A program made the position numbers and the translations under genes. A stretch of DNA of 64,000 nt from an uncultured Eggerthellaceae bacterium (lineage in GTDB: Bacteria; Actinomycetota; Coriobacteriia; Coriobacteriales; Eggerthellaceae). The DNA lies in contig CAKUNS010000001.1 in assembly GCA_934668515.1 (NCBI GenBank), positions 56,206 to 120,205 on the forward strand, read 5' to 3'. Under the pieces are notes generated by a model that saw only the letters and a list, made by a program, of their open reading frames with translations, was not told where the DNA came from and ran no database searches. Positions 34,205 through 43,086 of the stretch are shown one piece after another. Positions within the stretch are counted from its first letter, which is position 1. Each line of letters begins with the position of its first letter.

Positions 34205-35452
34205 TTAGCTAAGCCTGCCGATGCGGGCGATTTCGTACAGGTGGGGTGACTTCTTGTAGCGAACCTCGATGGGGTTCGCATGAACGGTGCTTTCAGCTGA
34301 TAGATGCACGTTCGAGCCAAGGGGCGAAACGAAGCGCGCCTCCTTCTTCTCGTCGAATACCACAGCGGCAACGCGGCCGGTCTGACCATTGATCGCCATG
34401 CGTATCTGCTCGCCCTCGCGCCCGTCAGATGCGGGGCGATCGAAATAGTACACGGGAACCAGCATAAGCCCCGATCCATGCTTGCGGATATTGCGTGCCC
34501 ACGACTTCATCTTCTTGGGGTTCAGGCCGAATGCCTCCTGAAGATCGTTGCCAATGACGTAGCGGCCGACTTCGTTCACCAGCACGTTGTCGTTGATAAG
34601 GCCGACAACTGCGGCAATGCGGAAGTTTCCTTCTTGCATCGCGGGGTCGAAATGCGCTGCTTCAGAGTAGTCCCACGGCTCAAGAAGGCTAAGAAGGGGC
34701 ATATCGAAGAAGTCGGTTTTAGGGTAAGCCCAGTTAATGAGCTCGCTGTAGATCAGTGTGTCTTTGCGGAACAACCCGCCGGGAAACGCAGTCATCACAT
34801 GAAGGTCGACCGCGGCAATGGGCAGGTATGCAAGCGTCATTTGATTGTCGATGCAGTCATTCATGTCGTGTTTGGCGAACGCATCGGCGTGCTGCTGCAC
34901 GAACTGCCTGGCGTTGGCGCGGGCCTGCTGCTCGGTGATATGGCAGGGAAGAGCCTGCTCGGGGATGTATTCGGCGCCCGATCCAATTGAAAGGCGCTTG
35001 CTGAACGTTCCCGGTTCGCAGCAGTCTGACATGGCAACCCTGTTGCCGCAGGCGGGGCACTCGAACACGCTTTGGGTCGATTCGCCCTCGAACGACGCGC
35101 CGCAGTATGGGCAGGGAATGCTGATGTGCTTCGATTCGCTGAGCTCTCGCGCGGTGGCAGGGTCGTCGTTCAGGATCTTCTCGAATAACGACATGCTGCG
35201 CCAGTAGTACTCGAAGTAGTACCACTCTTTTTCTTCAGGCGGTTGAAGCGTGCCTGCAATGACAAGCTTCAGCAGGTCATTTTGCTTCTCGAGGGGCTTA
35301 TGACGAAAGCTGATCAGGGCGTTTGGCTCGGATTCGTCCTTGCTCCAGGGCTCGCTTGCGCCGCAATACGCGCACTCGAAACTGCGCATTGCCTGGTTGG
35401 AGTACATGGGACCGCCGCAGCTCTTGCACTTGATGGCGAATACCTCTTCCAT
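34205..35452 (-). CDS. Uncharacterised protein with two zinc ribbons
   Basis: 415 residues from ATG 35452, which has AAGGAGG upstream. Two zinc ribbons lie in the first 150 residues: CKSCGG...CAYCGA and CPYCGA...CPACGN, with an acidic linker between. The rest is soluble and mixed alpha/beta with an Arg/Lys-rich central stretch (NPKKMKSWARNIRKHG). No name can be given. Similar proteins probably bind nucleic acid or act as scaffolds. It is convergent with leuD and divergent from the pilus operon. Confidence 0.65.
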   Translation of the reverse strand: MEEVFAIKCKSCGGPMYSNQAMRSFECAYCGASEPWSKDESEPNALISFRHKPLEKQNDLLKLVIAGTLQPPEEKEWYYFEYYWRSMSLFEKILNDDPATARELSESKHISIPCPYCGASFEGESTQSVFECPACGNRVAMSDCCEPGTFSKRLSIGSGAEYIPEQALPCHITEQQARANARQFVQQHADAFAKHDMNDCIDNQMTLAYLPIAAVDLHVMTAFPGGLFRKDTLIYSELINWAYPKTDFFDMPLLSLLEPWDYSEAAHFDPAMQEGNFRIAAVVGLINDNVLVNEVGRYVIGNDLQEAFGLNPKKMKSWARNIRKHGSGLMLVPVYYFDRPASDGREGEQIRMAINGQTGRVAAVVFDEKKEARFVSPLGSNVHLSAESTVHANPIEVRYKKSPHLYEIARIGRLS

Positions 35453-35664
35453 TGCTGCCTCCTTGGAATCTGAAATGTTGCCTGAAAGTATGTTTGAGAG
35501 CGCGCGAACCTGGCAAGACCCTTGTGTCCCAATGTCTTGATCGGGCTGTTGGGGGGAGAGGTGCAAGCCTGTCTCGGCTGGATTCGGGATTTCTTGTTTT
35601 CGCGGGAAGTTGGCAAAAAGATCGATATCTCAGCGAAAAAAGCAACGTTGTGATGCAAGATTAA

Positions 35665-35713
35665 GAAAATAATTGTTGCACCCCGCAAACTTAGAGAAAA
35701 TAATTGTTATACT
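35665..35713 (+). promoter_or_regulatory. Pilus promoter region with a 13-base direct repeat
   Basis: GAAAATAATTGTT occurs at 35665-35677 and 35696-35708, 31 bases apart, about three DNA turns on the same face. The second copy runs into TATACT (35708-35713), a likely -10 element with no clear -35, suggesting an activator-dependent promoter. The stretch is markedly A+T-rich against its surroundings. The rest of 35453-35818 holds no gene. Confidence 0.55.
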
Positions 35714-35818
35714 TCACTAACACAGGTGAAACCGCTTTTTTGCAAAGTTAGTTTGTGCTAATCATTAATGCAAGATTTGATGTGCTTTCGGTAGAGAGTC
35801 CAAAGAGGATGAACACCA

Positions 35819-37870
35819 ATGCAGAAGACCGTGAAAGGATTGCCGAACAAGATCCTTCCGCTGTTTGCGGCAGCGATTTTGGTGTGCGTCTGTGCGTTCC
35901 CTGTTCTCGCCCCGAAGGATAGTGCCTTCGGGGCAGATAACGGTAATGGTTGGCAGGTTGTAAGCGGCAGGTACGACGCCGCGCACAAGACCAGTCAGGG
36001 CATTTCGAATGATCAGCTTGGTAACTATGGCTTTGTAGAATCAACCGACGGTTCCGTCCGCGTGAACAAGACCGTCGAGCCCACAGGCATCGAAAACGAG
36101 TTCATCGTTCGCCTTACGGTTGACACATGTGCTGTTTCAGCGCAGCAGACGGACTACAAGTCGTTCTTCGAGACTGCTCCTTATCAAGGTGTTGTTTCGA
36201 ACAACCTTCATGATTCGGATCTCGGTGAGGTTAAGTCATCCGTCAATGGCAGCGGTATCACCGTGACGGCAGATGCTTCTCAGGGTTTTGGAAAGAGCGG
36301 TTTTGTCACTGTTCAAGACCCGCAAGGCCGCACGATTGCCGAGAACGTGAAGATTTATTGGGACAAAGGCAACAACGTCACCTTCTTCCTTAAACTTGAT
36401 GATTCTCATTACGTCATGATGGGCCTTTCCGTAAGGACCGGTACTAAGAATACCGTGCGCCTTTCCGAAGAGGCATATCGCCTTATCAACAAGAAGATTG
36501 CCGGTCAGGTCGAGCAGGGCCCCAAACCGGAGCTCAAATCCGTGATCGATATCATGGGTGATAACATTGAATATCTGGGGCTTGTAGGGGCAGGGGCCGA
36601 TGCCGGTACCGCTAGCTTCGATAACGCCTCCACGCTTACTTGGGAACCTCAGTACTCGTCTTCATGCGATGCAGTTAAGGAAACCCCCGATATCTATGCC
36701 GAGGAAAATGATGCCGGCGCAGTTACGAGGCTTACCGTCACGCAGAAAACCTGGTACTACGGCGCCGCGTCGCTCACGTATAAAGTGCGTTTGAAAACCG
36801 AAGGCCTGAGCAGCTCGTACGATCCTGACGTCGTTTCGAATTCGTATCCCACGAATGAACGCGCTACGCTTGCTTATTCTTATAGCACTTACGACAAGGA
36901 TTCCAATACGTTTGTGTCAGTAGGTGGCGCCAAGATCGATTTCCCCCAACCTCAGGTGAAGGGCATTACGTACGATCTCCGTGTGCTTAAGTGGAATAAT
37001 GACGACGACAAAGCGCTTCCTGATGCCGTGTTCAAGCTTACGCGTAAGTGGGTCGATTCGAACGGCGTCTCGCATACCGACGTCGTGGCTGACGGCCTGA
37101 AATCGGGCGATGACGGTTATGTGACCGCAACGGGCTTGCCATGGGGCACGTACACGCTCGAAGAGGTAGCAGCTCCCTCGGGATTCGTTTTGCCGCAGGG
37201 CGCAGTGCGCACTTTCGAGCTGTGCTATAGCCAAAACAGCGGCAATCTTCAACTTTCCACTATTTCGTCGGGCGCTAACCGCGCCATGAGCGCAACCGAA
37301 GCAGCGCCCATCGAGAACGAGCGCGTGAAAACCGATGTGAGCCTGCTTAAGGTTGATGCTGATGACAATGCGAAGGTTCTTGCCGGGGCGAAGTTCTCCC
37401 TGTACAAGGACAACGGTGACGGTGCTTTCAGTACAGGCTCCGACGCATTGGTATTCGGCGATTACGAGACCGACGGCAACGGTAAGGTCTCCTTTCCTCA
37501 ATTGACGGCGGGCACTTACTTCTTGAGGGAAACCTATACGCCTGCGGGATACCAGTTGAACAATGAGGTGTACCGCATTCAGGTGTTTGACGTGACGGGC
37601 GATGCAGGCGGAACTGCCGGCAACATGATCCAGGTTGGTAAGGCCAACGGCGCGGACATGCGTGCGCCCGAGACTCCCAACACCGTGACCATTGCCGATA
37701 AGCCCGTTCCTTCGATGCCGGTCACGGCGGGTCCTGGCGTGTGGACTCTTGTCGCCGCTGGCGTAGCGTTGCTGGTTTTGGGAGGCGTTTGGTTAGCGGC
37801 AGCCCGCTATCACGAGCAGCGCAAGCTTTGCTCTGCGGCTCATGCGGCGCAAGCTAGGCATCATTCGTAA
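35819..37870 (+). CDS. SpaA-type LPXTG-like pilin (tip or basal subunit)
   Basis: 683 residues. A signal peptide (residues about 1-39, ending DSAFGA) leads to a long adhesin-like region. Two SpaA/Cna-B-like prealbumin domains follow at about 380-470 and 500-605 (ALPDAVFKL...YTLEEVAAPSGF; VLAGAKFSLY...YFLRETYTPAGY), each with an isopeptide E-box (LEE, RET). The C-terminus has MPVTAG, a variant LPXTG, then a membrane helix and a basic tail. It heads a pilus operon. Whether it forms the tip or base is not clear. Confidence 0.82.
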   Translation: MQKTVKGLPNKILPLFAAAILVCVCAFPVLAPKDSAFGADNGNGWQVVSGRYDAAHKTSQGISNDQLGNYGFVESTDGSVRVNKTVEPTGIENEFIVRLTVDTCAVSAQQTDYKSFFETAPYQGVVSNNLHDSDLGEVKSSVNGSGITVTADASQGFGKSGFVTVQDPQGRTIAENVKIYWDKGNNVTFFLKLDDSHYVMMGLSVRTGTKNTVRLSEEAYRLINKKIAGQVEQGPKPELKSVIDIMGDNIEYLGLVGAGADAGTASFDNASTLTWEPQYSSSCDAVKETPDIYAEENDAGAVTRLTVTQKTWYYGAASLTYKVRLKTEGLSSSYDPDVVSNSYPTNERATLAYSYSTYDKDSNTFVSVGGAKIDFPQPQVKGITYDLRVLKWNNDDDKALPDAVFKLTRKWVDSNGVSHTDVVADGLKSGDDGYVTATGLPWGTYTLEEVAAPSGFVLPQGAVRTFELCYSQNSGNLQLSTISSGANRAMSATEAAPIENERVKTDVSLLKVDADDNAKVLAGAKFSLYKDNGDGAFSTGSDALVFGDYETDGNGKVSFPQLTAGTYFLRETYTPAGYQLNNEVYRIQVFDVTGDAGGTAGNMIQVGKANGADMRAPETPNTVTIADKPVPSMPVTAGPGVWTLVAAGVALLVLGGVWLAAARYHEQRKLCSAAHAAQARHHS

Positions 37871-37958
37871 TGGAAACAACGGGCATTTCGCCGACATCGT
37901 TGTCGGTTGGAAATAGAAAGAAATAACTGGAAGGGCGAAGCCCTGAAAGGAGAAAGAT

Positions 37959-39413
37959 ATGCTTAAACAGAATTTTGCAAAGAAGGCGATGGGCGCTTTC
38001 TTTGCAGCGTCGCTTGCCACGGGCCTCATGCTCGCTCCAGCATCGGCGTTCGCCAAGACTCCGGGTGCCAACGACGTTGACGACGCCTCGATTACCATCA
38101 CGGGCATCAACAACGGCGACACCGTCAAGTTCTACCAGGTTTTCGATGCCGACATCGACGCATCCAACAGCCTTGTCTACACCACCAAGGTCGATGGCCT
38201 GCCAGCAGACTACGACACCGCTGGCGAAGTGGTTGGCAAGGACGGTCGTACGGTTGCGGATGCTATCGCTTCCACGGTTACCGCTGGGACGCCCACGTAC
38301 ACCGTTAAGGCTGAGGGCGGTAAGGTTAGCCAGAGTCTCGATTCCGGTCTGTATTTGGTTACTGTGACTACTACCAGCGGCACGACGAAGGTCTATCAGA
38401 CCATGCTCGTTGACGCTTCGCCTAAGGCTGGCGACAACGGCAAGTACGTTACCGCCACGCTCGAGGACACGGCAGCCAAGTCTCAGGATGTTCCTACTCC
38501 CGAGAAAAAGGTCGTCCCTTCTGCTGGTGGCGATGGTGCGACGACGACGGACACATACTCTGTCGGCGATATCGCTAGCTTCCAGATCAGCGCTACCATC
38601 CCCAGCTTTCCGGCTGATGCGACGCACGCTTTCTATTCCATCACCGACACCCCGGATGCCGGTCTTGCGATCGATAAAAGCACCGTTAAGGTCTATGGCT
38701 CAGATGGTTCCGCAATTGATGCAACCAAGTATGAGGTTTCCCTTGCGAATGGTGCCCTAACCGTCGCTTTCAAGTCCGAATACCTTAAGGGCAACCCTGG
38801 TCAGAAAATCAGCGTGACATACAGCGCCAAGGTCACCGCAATTGATAAGGCTACGGGTGTTGTGGGCAATAAGGTTGTCGGCACGTTCACGCCCAACCCT
38901 TACGAGGATTCGAAGGTCACCACCGATCCCTCTAAGACCGAGCTTAAGACCTTCGGCTTCACTTTCAAGAAGGTTAAGCCGAACAAGGACGCTCTGCCCG
39001 GTGCCGAGTTCACGGTGACGGACGCCAACCGCAATGCCGTGACGTACGTTGATGCTGCTGGTACTACGCACACCGATGGTAAGGTTGTTTCCGATACTAA
39101 CGGTTACGTGTACGTGAACGGCCTTGAGGCTGGCACCTATACCATTACCGAGACAGGTGTTCCTGCGGGCTTCCAGAAAGTTGATTCTTTCATCATCACG
39201 CTTGATGCTTCCGATGCCGGCGACTCCCCGGCCACCCCTGACGTGACCGAGAAAAACTTTGATGTCACCACTTCCGAAGTTATCGACCCCGAGCAGGGCA
39301 AGCTGCCCACCACGGGCGGCGCAGGCACCATCGCGCTGACTGCGGGCGGCATCCTGCTGGTTGCTGGTGGTTCTGTTCTTGCTCTGCGCAATCGCAGCCG
39401 TAAGAACAACTAA
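37959..39413 (+). CDS. Major sortase-dependent pilin (isopeptide-forming fimbrial protein)
   Basis: 484 residues: signal peptide (about 1-32, ending ASAFA), fimbrial domains with a possible pilin lysine in VPTPEKKVV, a Cna-B domain (LPGAEFTVTDANRN...YTITETGVPAGF) and the sorting signal LPTTGG followed by a membrane helix and RNRSRKNN. AAGGAG precedes the ATG. Placement just before two class C sortases marks it as the backbone subunit. Confidence 0.88.
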   Translation: MLKQNFAKKAMGAFFAASLATGLMLAPASAFAKTPGANDVDDASITITGINNGDTVKFYQVFDADIDASNSLVYTTKVDGLPADYDTAGEVVGKDGRTVADAIASTVTAGTPTYTVKAEGGKVSQSLDSGLYLVTVTTTSGTTKVYQTMLVDASPKAGDNGKYVTATLEDTAAKSQDVPTPEKKVVPSAGGDGATTTDTYSVGDIASFQISATIPSFPADATHAFYSITDTPDAGLAIDKSTVKVYGSDGSAIDATKYEVSLANGALTVAFKSEYLKGNPGQKISVTYSAKVTAIDKATGVVGNKVVGTFTPNPYEDSKVTTDPSKTELKTFGFTFKKVKPNKDALPGAEFTVTDANRNAVTYVDAAGTTHTDGKVVSDTNGYVYVNGLEAGTYTITETGVPAGFQKVDSFIITLDASDAGDSPATPDVTEKNFDVTTSEVIDPEQGKLPTTGGAGTIALTAGGILLVAGGSVLALRNRSRKNN

Positions 39414-39428
39414 TGTCTTTCTGTGTCG

Positions 39429-40544
39429 ATGCGAATCGAACAGCATGGACGTCACGTGAATGTGGGGAAGGGTCATCGCGCCCCTTCCCCATTGTCGTAT
39501 GCGCAGAAGAGCTATGCTTGGTCGCAATGCGCGAAGGACGAGTACGGACCCAGAGGCGGGCGAAAACCCAAGAACAAGCGTGGAGCCGAAGGCGGGCGCG
39601 ATCCAGATAACGGAATCGACCTTGAGAGTGGGTGCGTCCCCGAGGATAAGCGCGACACCAAGGGAAAACGCAGCGGACGGGCTTCTGTCGTCATCCCCAT
39701 TCTTGTCGTGCTCGTGGGCGTTTGCATGATCGCGTACCCCTTCGTAAGCGACTACCTGAACAGGTTGGAGCAAGCGAAGGTTACTCAGAGCCTTACGCAG
39801 ACAATTGAGGAAACGCCCGCAGAGGACTTAAGCGCGTACATGCAGCAGGCTGAAAGCTTTAACAGTCGACTGCTGTCCGGGGCGGCCTATGTGGTTGACC
39901 CGTTCGATCCCAGCGCTTCGACGGTCTCGAACCGCGAGTATCTTGATTGCCTGAACCTTAACGGCGATGGTGTCATGGGACAGATCGTGCTTCCTGAAAT
40001 CGGCATTAACCTGCCGATATACCACGGAACCGAGGGCGAGGGGATGAATCACGGCGTTGGGCACGTTGTGAATACCTCACTTCCCGTTGGTGGTCTTTCC
40101 ACCCATGCAGTGCTTGCCGGGCATACTGGTTTGCCGAGTGCGGTTATCTTCGACAAGCTAGATAAGCTGAGCATCGGTGACTACTTCATCATCCAGGTTC
40201 TTGGTGAAGATCATGCATATCGTGTGACCTCGAGTGAGGTCGTGCTTCCCGACGACACCTCAAGCCTTGCGGTTCAGAGCGGGAAAGACCTTGTGACGTT
40301 GGTGACCTGCACGCCTTATGGCGTTAACAGCCACAGGCTTTTGGTGCATGCGGAAAGGTGCGACGTTCCCCAGGATTGGATCGATCGCAAGGCGTCGGGC
40401 GATGTTTCGCTGCCATTCCCCTATGGCGTTACCAAGCAGTCGGTTCCTCCCTTCGCGATCGGGATCCTTCTTGCTGCGGGAGTTATCGTCGCGTTTTTGG
40501 TTCTTCCGATAGTAAGAAGGCGGCGAAATGATGGCGCGCGATAG
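39429..40544 (+). CDS. Class C sortase 1
   Basis: About 371 residues. A long hydrophilic, basic stretch of about 85 residues precedes the first membrane segment (SVVIPILVVLVGVCMIAYPF). The sortase domain has catalytic His in LAGHTG, Cys in TLVTCTPYG and Arg in SHRLLVHAER, and a C-terminal membrane helix, all class C features. It would polymerise the pilins. No clear ribosome site precedes 39423, 39429 or 39456, so the true start may lie further in; a hairpin at 39464 falls inside this segment. Confidence 0.85.
   Translation: MRIEQHGRHVNVGKGHRAPSPLSYAQKSYAWSQCAKDEYGPRGGRKPKNKRGAEGGRDPDNGIDLESGCVPEDKRDTKGKRSGRASVVIPILVVLVGVCMIAYPFVSDYLNRLEQAKVTQSLTQTIEETPAEDLSAYMQQAESFNSRLLSGAAYVVDPFDPSASTVSNREYLDCLNLNGDGVMGQIVLPEIGINLPIYHGTEGEGMNHGVGHVVNTSLPVGGLSTHAVLAGHTGLPSAVIFDKLDKLSIGDYFIIQVLGEDHAYRVTSSEVVLPDDTSSLAVQSGKDLVTLVTCTPYGVNSHRLLVHAERCDVPQDWIDRKASGDVSLPFPYGVTKQSVPPFAIGILLAAGVIVAFLVLPIVRRRRNDGAR
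39464..39490 (+). promoter_or_regulatory. G/C-rich hairpin between major pilin and sortase
   Basis: GGGGAAGGG (39464-39472) pairs perfectly with CCCTTCCCC (39482-39490) over 9 bases. It lies 50 bases after the pilin stop and inside the predicted start of the sortase. No T-run follows. It may limit translation or transcript read-through so that sortase stays below pilin. Confidence 0.5.
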
Positions 40545-41637
40545 GGCCAAGACGGCAAAGCCGCACGCTGTGGTATCGAGCACTGCTGGGACGCATACCG
40601 CGAGGACGTGTGCTGTTGCTTCGCACGTTCAAGCTCGGGCGCAGGCGACGCGCTCCCGTCGCCGTTTCGCCATTGTGGCATGGATCCTCGTATTTGTTGG
40701 AGCGTTGTTTTTGCTAGCGCCCGATATCACTGACTTCGTTTACCGTGCAAATACGACGGATCAGCTGCAAACCGTACGCGATGCGGCGGCTTTGGCTTCC
40801 GGTGATGATGAGCCTGGTGGTGTCACGAACGGTACCGTGCACACGCAGTCCGGCTCAGACGATTCCGCCATTCAGCTTGCCAAGGCGGGTGAATCCGCCT
40901 TACCTTGGCTTCGTGAGTATAACGAGCGGGTAAGGAGCGGGATCGGTCCTTCGGTTGATGACCCGTTCGCATTCAGCTCTTCGGACGGCGCTTTTGCCGA
41001 GACGGGGTTGTCTGGTGGTCCTGTGGGCGTGATCTGCGTTCCTTCGATGGATTGCGAACTGCCGTTGTACTTGGGGTCAACCGAGCAAAACATGGCGCTC
41101 GGAGCTGCGGTGGTTGCCGGGACATCTGCCCCTATCGGCGAGGCTGGCTCGAACTGCGTCGTAGCCGGGCATCGTGGGTACTCGGGTGCGTTGTTCTTTC
41201 GCGAGATCGAGAACATGAAGCTTGGCGATGTCGTGACGCTTACCACGATATGGGGCACCTTCACGTACAAGGTCGTCGATTTCAAAATCGTGCTTCCCAC
41301 GGATTTGAGCGCGGTGTCAGTGCGACCGGGGAAGGATCTCGTGACGCTGTCCACGTGCCACCCGTACCCTTACAACAGCCATCGCTATCTGGTGATTTGC
41401 GAGCGAACTGCCGATACTGAGGGGGTTGGGGTTGCGCCCGATTCTTCATTCGGCCTAGGCGGTCTGCTGGGACTTGGCTTCGTAAGGTCCAACGAAGGGC
41501 CCCTGCTTGACGATGGTTCCATCAATGTGATTTTCTTCGAGAACAGTGGCCGCTTGGTCGGTCGGGTTTTGCTGGTCGTTCTTGCGGTTTGGGCTGTTTG
41601 GGGCGCTGTATGCGCTCTTTCGCGCAAAGCATCTTAA
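40528..41637 (+). CDS. Class C sortase 2
   Basis: 369 residues with the same architecture: an N-terminal polar stretch and membrane helix (about 48-66), catalytic His in VAGHRGY, Cys in TLSTCHPYPYNSHRYLVICER, and a C-terminal membrane helix. It overlaps sortase 1 by 17 bases, so the pair is translated together. Two class C sortases with two pilins suggests that one links the backbone and the other adds the accessory subunit. Confidence 0.87.
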   Translation: MMARDRAKTAKPHAVVSSTAGTHTARTCAVASHVQARAQATRSRRRFAIVAWILVFVGALFLLAPDITDFVYRANTTDQLQTVRDAAALASGDDEPGGVTNGTVHTQSGSDDSAIQLAKAGESALPWLREYNERVRSGIGPSVDDPFAFSSSDGAFAETGLSGGPVGVICVPSMDCELPLYLGSTEQNMALGAAVVAGTSAPIGEAGSNCVVAGHRGYSGALFFREIENMKLGDVVTLTTIWGTFTYKVVDFKIVLPTDLSAVSVRPGKDLVTLSTCHPYPYNSHRYLVICERTADTEGVGVAPDSSFGLGGLLGLGFVRSNEGPLLDDGSINVIFFENSGRLVGRVLLVVLAVWAVWGAVCALSRKAS

Positions 41638-41770
41638 GCTTTCGGTCGCAGCCGATTTTGCCCCGCTCTGGTTTCAGGAGCGTTTCGAGCTGAATTGTTT
41701 GATGCCACTTGCGGTCCGGGGGCGTTAGTATTGGCTTGCAAATCGGTAACTGTCGAAAGAGGCAAGCGAA

Positions 41771-42880
41771 ATGACCGCAGCGTTTAATATCTGCCTTCTG
41801 CCGGGTGACGGCATAGGCCCCGAGATCATCGCCGAGGGCGTGAAGGTTCTGAAAGCCGTTGGTGCGAAATACGGCGTCGAATTCAATTGCGCGGAGTCGC
41901 TTATCGGTGGCGCCGCCATCGATGCAACGGGAAATCCGCTTCCTAAAGAAACGCTCGAGGCTGCCAAAGCTTCCGATGCGGTTCTTCTTGCGGCGGTTGG
42001 CGGGCCGAAGTGGGACTCCACTGATCCGAATGCGCCTCGTCCCGAGCAGGGCTTGCTGGGCATCCGAAAGGGGCTTGGGCTATACACCAACCTTCGTCCC
42101 GTGAAGATCCATCGGGCGTTGGCGGGTGCTTCCACGTTGAAACCCGAGATCGTTGACGGCGTAGACCTGATGATCGTGCGCGAGCTTACCGGTGGCTTGT
42201 ACTTTGGCAAGCGTGAGCGCTTCTACGACGAAGAGGGCGCCGGCACCAACGGCGCAAAGGGCCAGCGCGCCTATGACACGCTTGAGTATCGTGAGTACGA
42301 GGTCGAGCGAATCGCCCGACAGGCGTTTGAAGCGGCACGTAAGCGTCGCGGCAAGGTGACCAGCGTCGATAAGGCGAATGTGCTTGAGACCAGCCGTATG
42401 TGGCGTGAGATCGTGCATCGCCTTGGCGAGGCGGAGTACCCTGACGTGGAGATCGAGGACTTGCTGGTTGATAACACCGCCATGCAGCTCATCAATCGCC
42501 CCGCGGATTTCGACGTCGTCCTGACTGAGAACATGTTCGGTGACATTCTGTCTGATGAGGCCGCCCAGATCACTGGCTCGCTTGGCATGCTTGCAAGCGC
42601 AAGTTTGGGCGACGGCGTTGCGCTGTACGAGCCCAGCCACGGCAGTGCGCCCGACATCGCGGGCAGGGGTGTTGCCAACCCGCTCGCTCAGATCCTTTCC
42701 GTCGAGATGATGCTGCGTTACAGCTTCGATATGCAGGATGCGGCTGACGACATCGCGCGTGCCGTCACCGAGGTTCTGGACGCAGGTTGGCGTACGGGCG
42801 ACATCAAGGACGACCAAACCGCCGATGATCACGTGGTCGGCACGACGAAGATGGGCGACTTGGTAGTCGAGCATTTGTAA
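41771..42880 (+). CDS. leuB: 3-isopropylmalate dehydrogenase
   Basis: 369 residues: LLPGDGIGPEI at the start, VRELTGGLYFG, the catalytic Lys/Asp region (VDKANVLETSRMWREIV; TENMFGDILSDEAAQITGSLGMLASASLG) and the NAD-binding EPSHGSAPDIAGRGVANP. Oxidises 3-isopropylmalate in leucine synthesis. It follows the pilus cassette in the same direction and is separated from its pathway partners leuCD by it. Confidence 0.96.
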   Translation: MTAAFNICLLPGDGIGPEIIAEGVKVLKAVGAKYGVEFNCAESLIGGAAIDATGNPLPKETLEAAKASDAVLLAAVGGPKWDSTDPNAPRPEQGLLGIRKGLGLYTNLRPVKIHRALAGASTLKPEIVDGVDLMIVRELTGGLYFGKRERFYDEEGAGTNGAKGQRAYDTLEYREYEVERIARQAFEAARKRRGKVTSVDKANVLETSRMWREIVHRLGEAEYPDVEIEDLLVDNTAMQLINRPADFDVVLTENMFGDILSDEAAQITGSLGMLASASLGDGVALYEPSHGSAPDIAGRGVANPLAQILSVEMMLRYSFDMQDAADDIARAVTEVLDAGWRTGDIKDDQTADDHVVGTTKMGDLVVEHL

Positions 42881-42918
42881 AAGACGTAACCTCGTTTGGA
42901 AAACCGCGTCAGCATTTC

Positions 42919-42950
42919 AGCGGCTCGCATTAGCGGGCCGCTTCTTTCTT
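42919..42950 (+). terminator. Terminator after leuB
   Basis: AGCGGCTCGC pairs with GCGGGCCGCT (one-base mismatch region in the middle) over a 4-base loop, followed by TCTTTCTT. Confidence 0.7.
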
Positions 42951-43032
42951 GCTTGAGAGACAGCTGGCAACCGAGCTGTTTTTCGCGCTGTGCCCGGCCG
43001 TGCCCTTCATGCCGCGAGAGATCGCTTTGCGC

Positions 43033-43066
43033 GAAAAAAGAAGGCCGCCCTTTCGGACGGCCTTCG
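43033..43066 (-). terminator. Terminator after trxB
   Basis: GAAGGCCG (43040-43047) pairs with CGGCCTTC (43058-43065) around CCCTTTCGGA; on the minus strand U residues follow (forward AAAAAA). It ends the minus-strand thioredoxin reductase transcript. Confidence 0.8.
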
Positions 43067-43086
43067 AAGCAACAGGGGAGTTGCGA

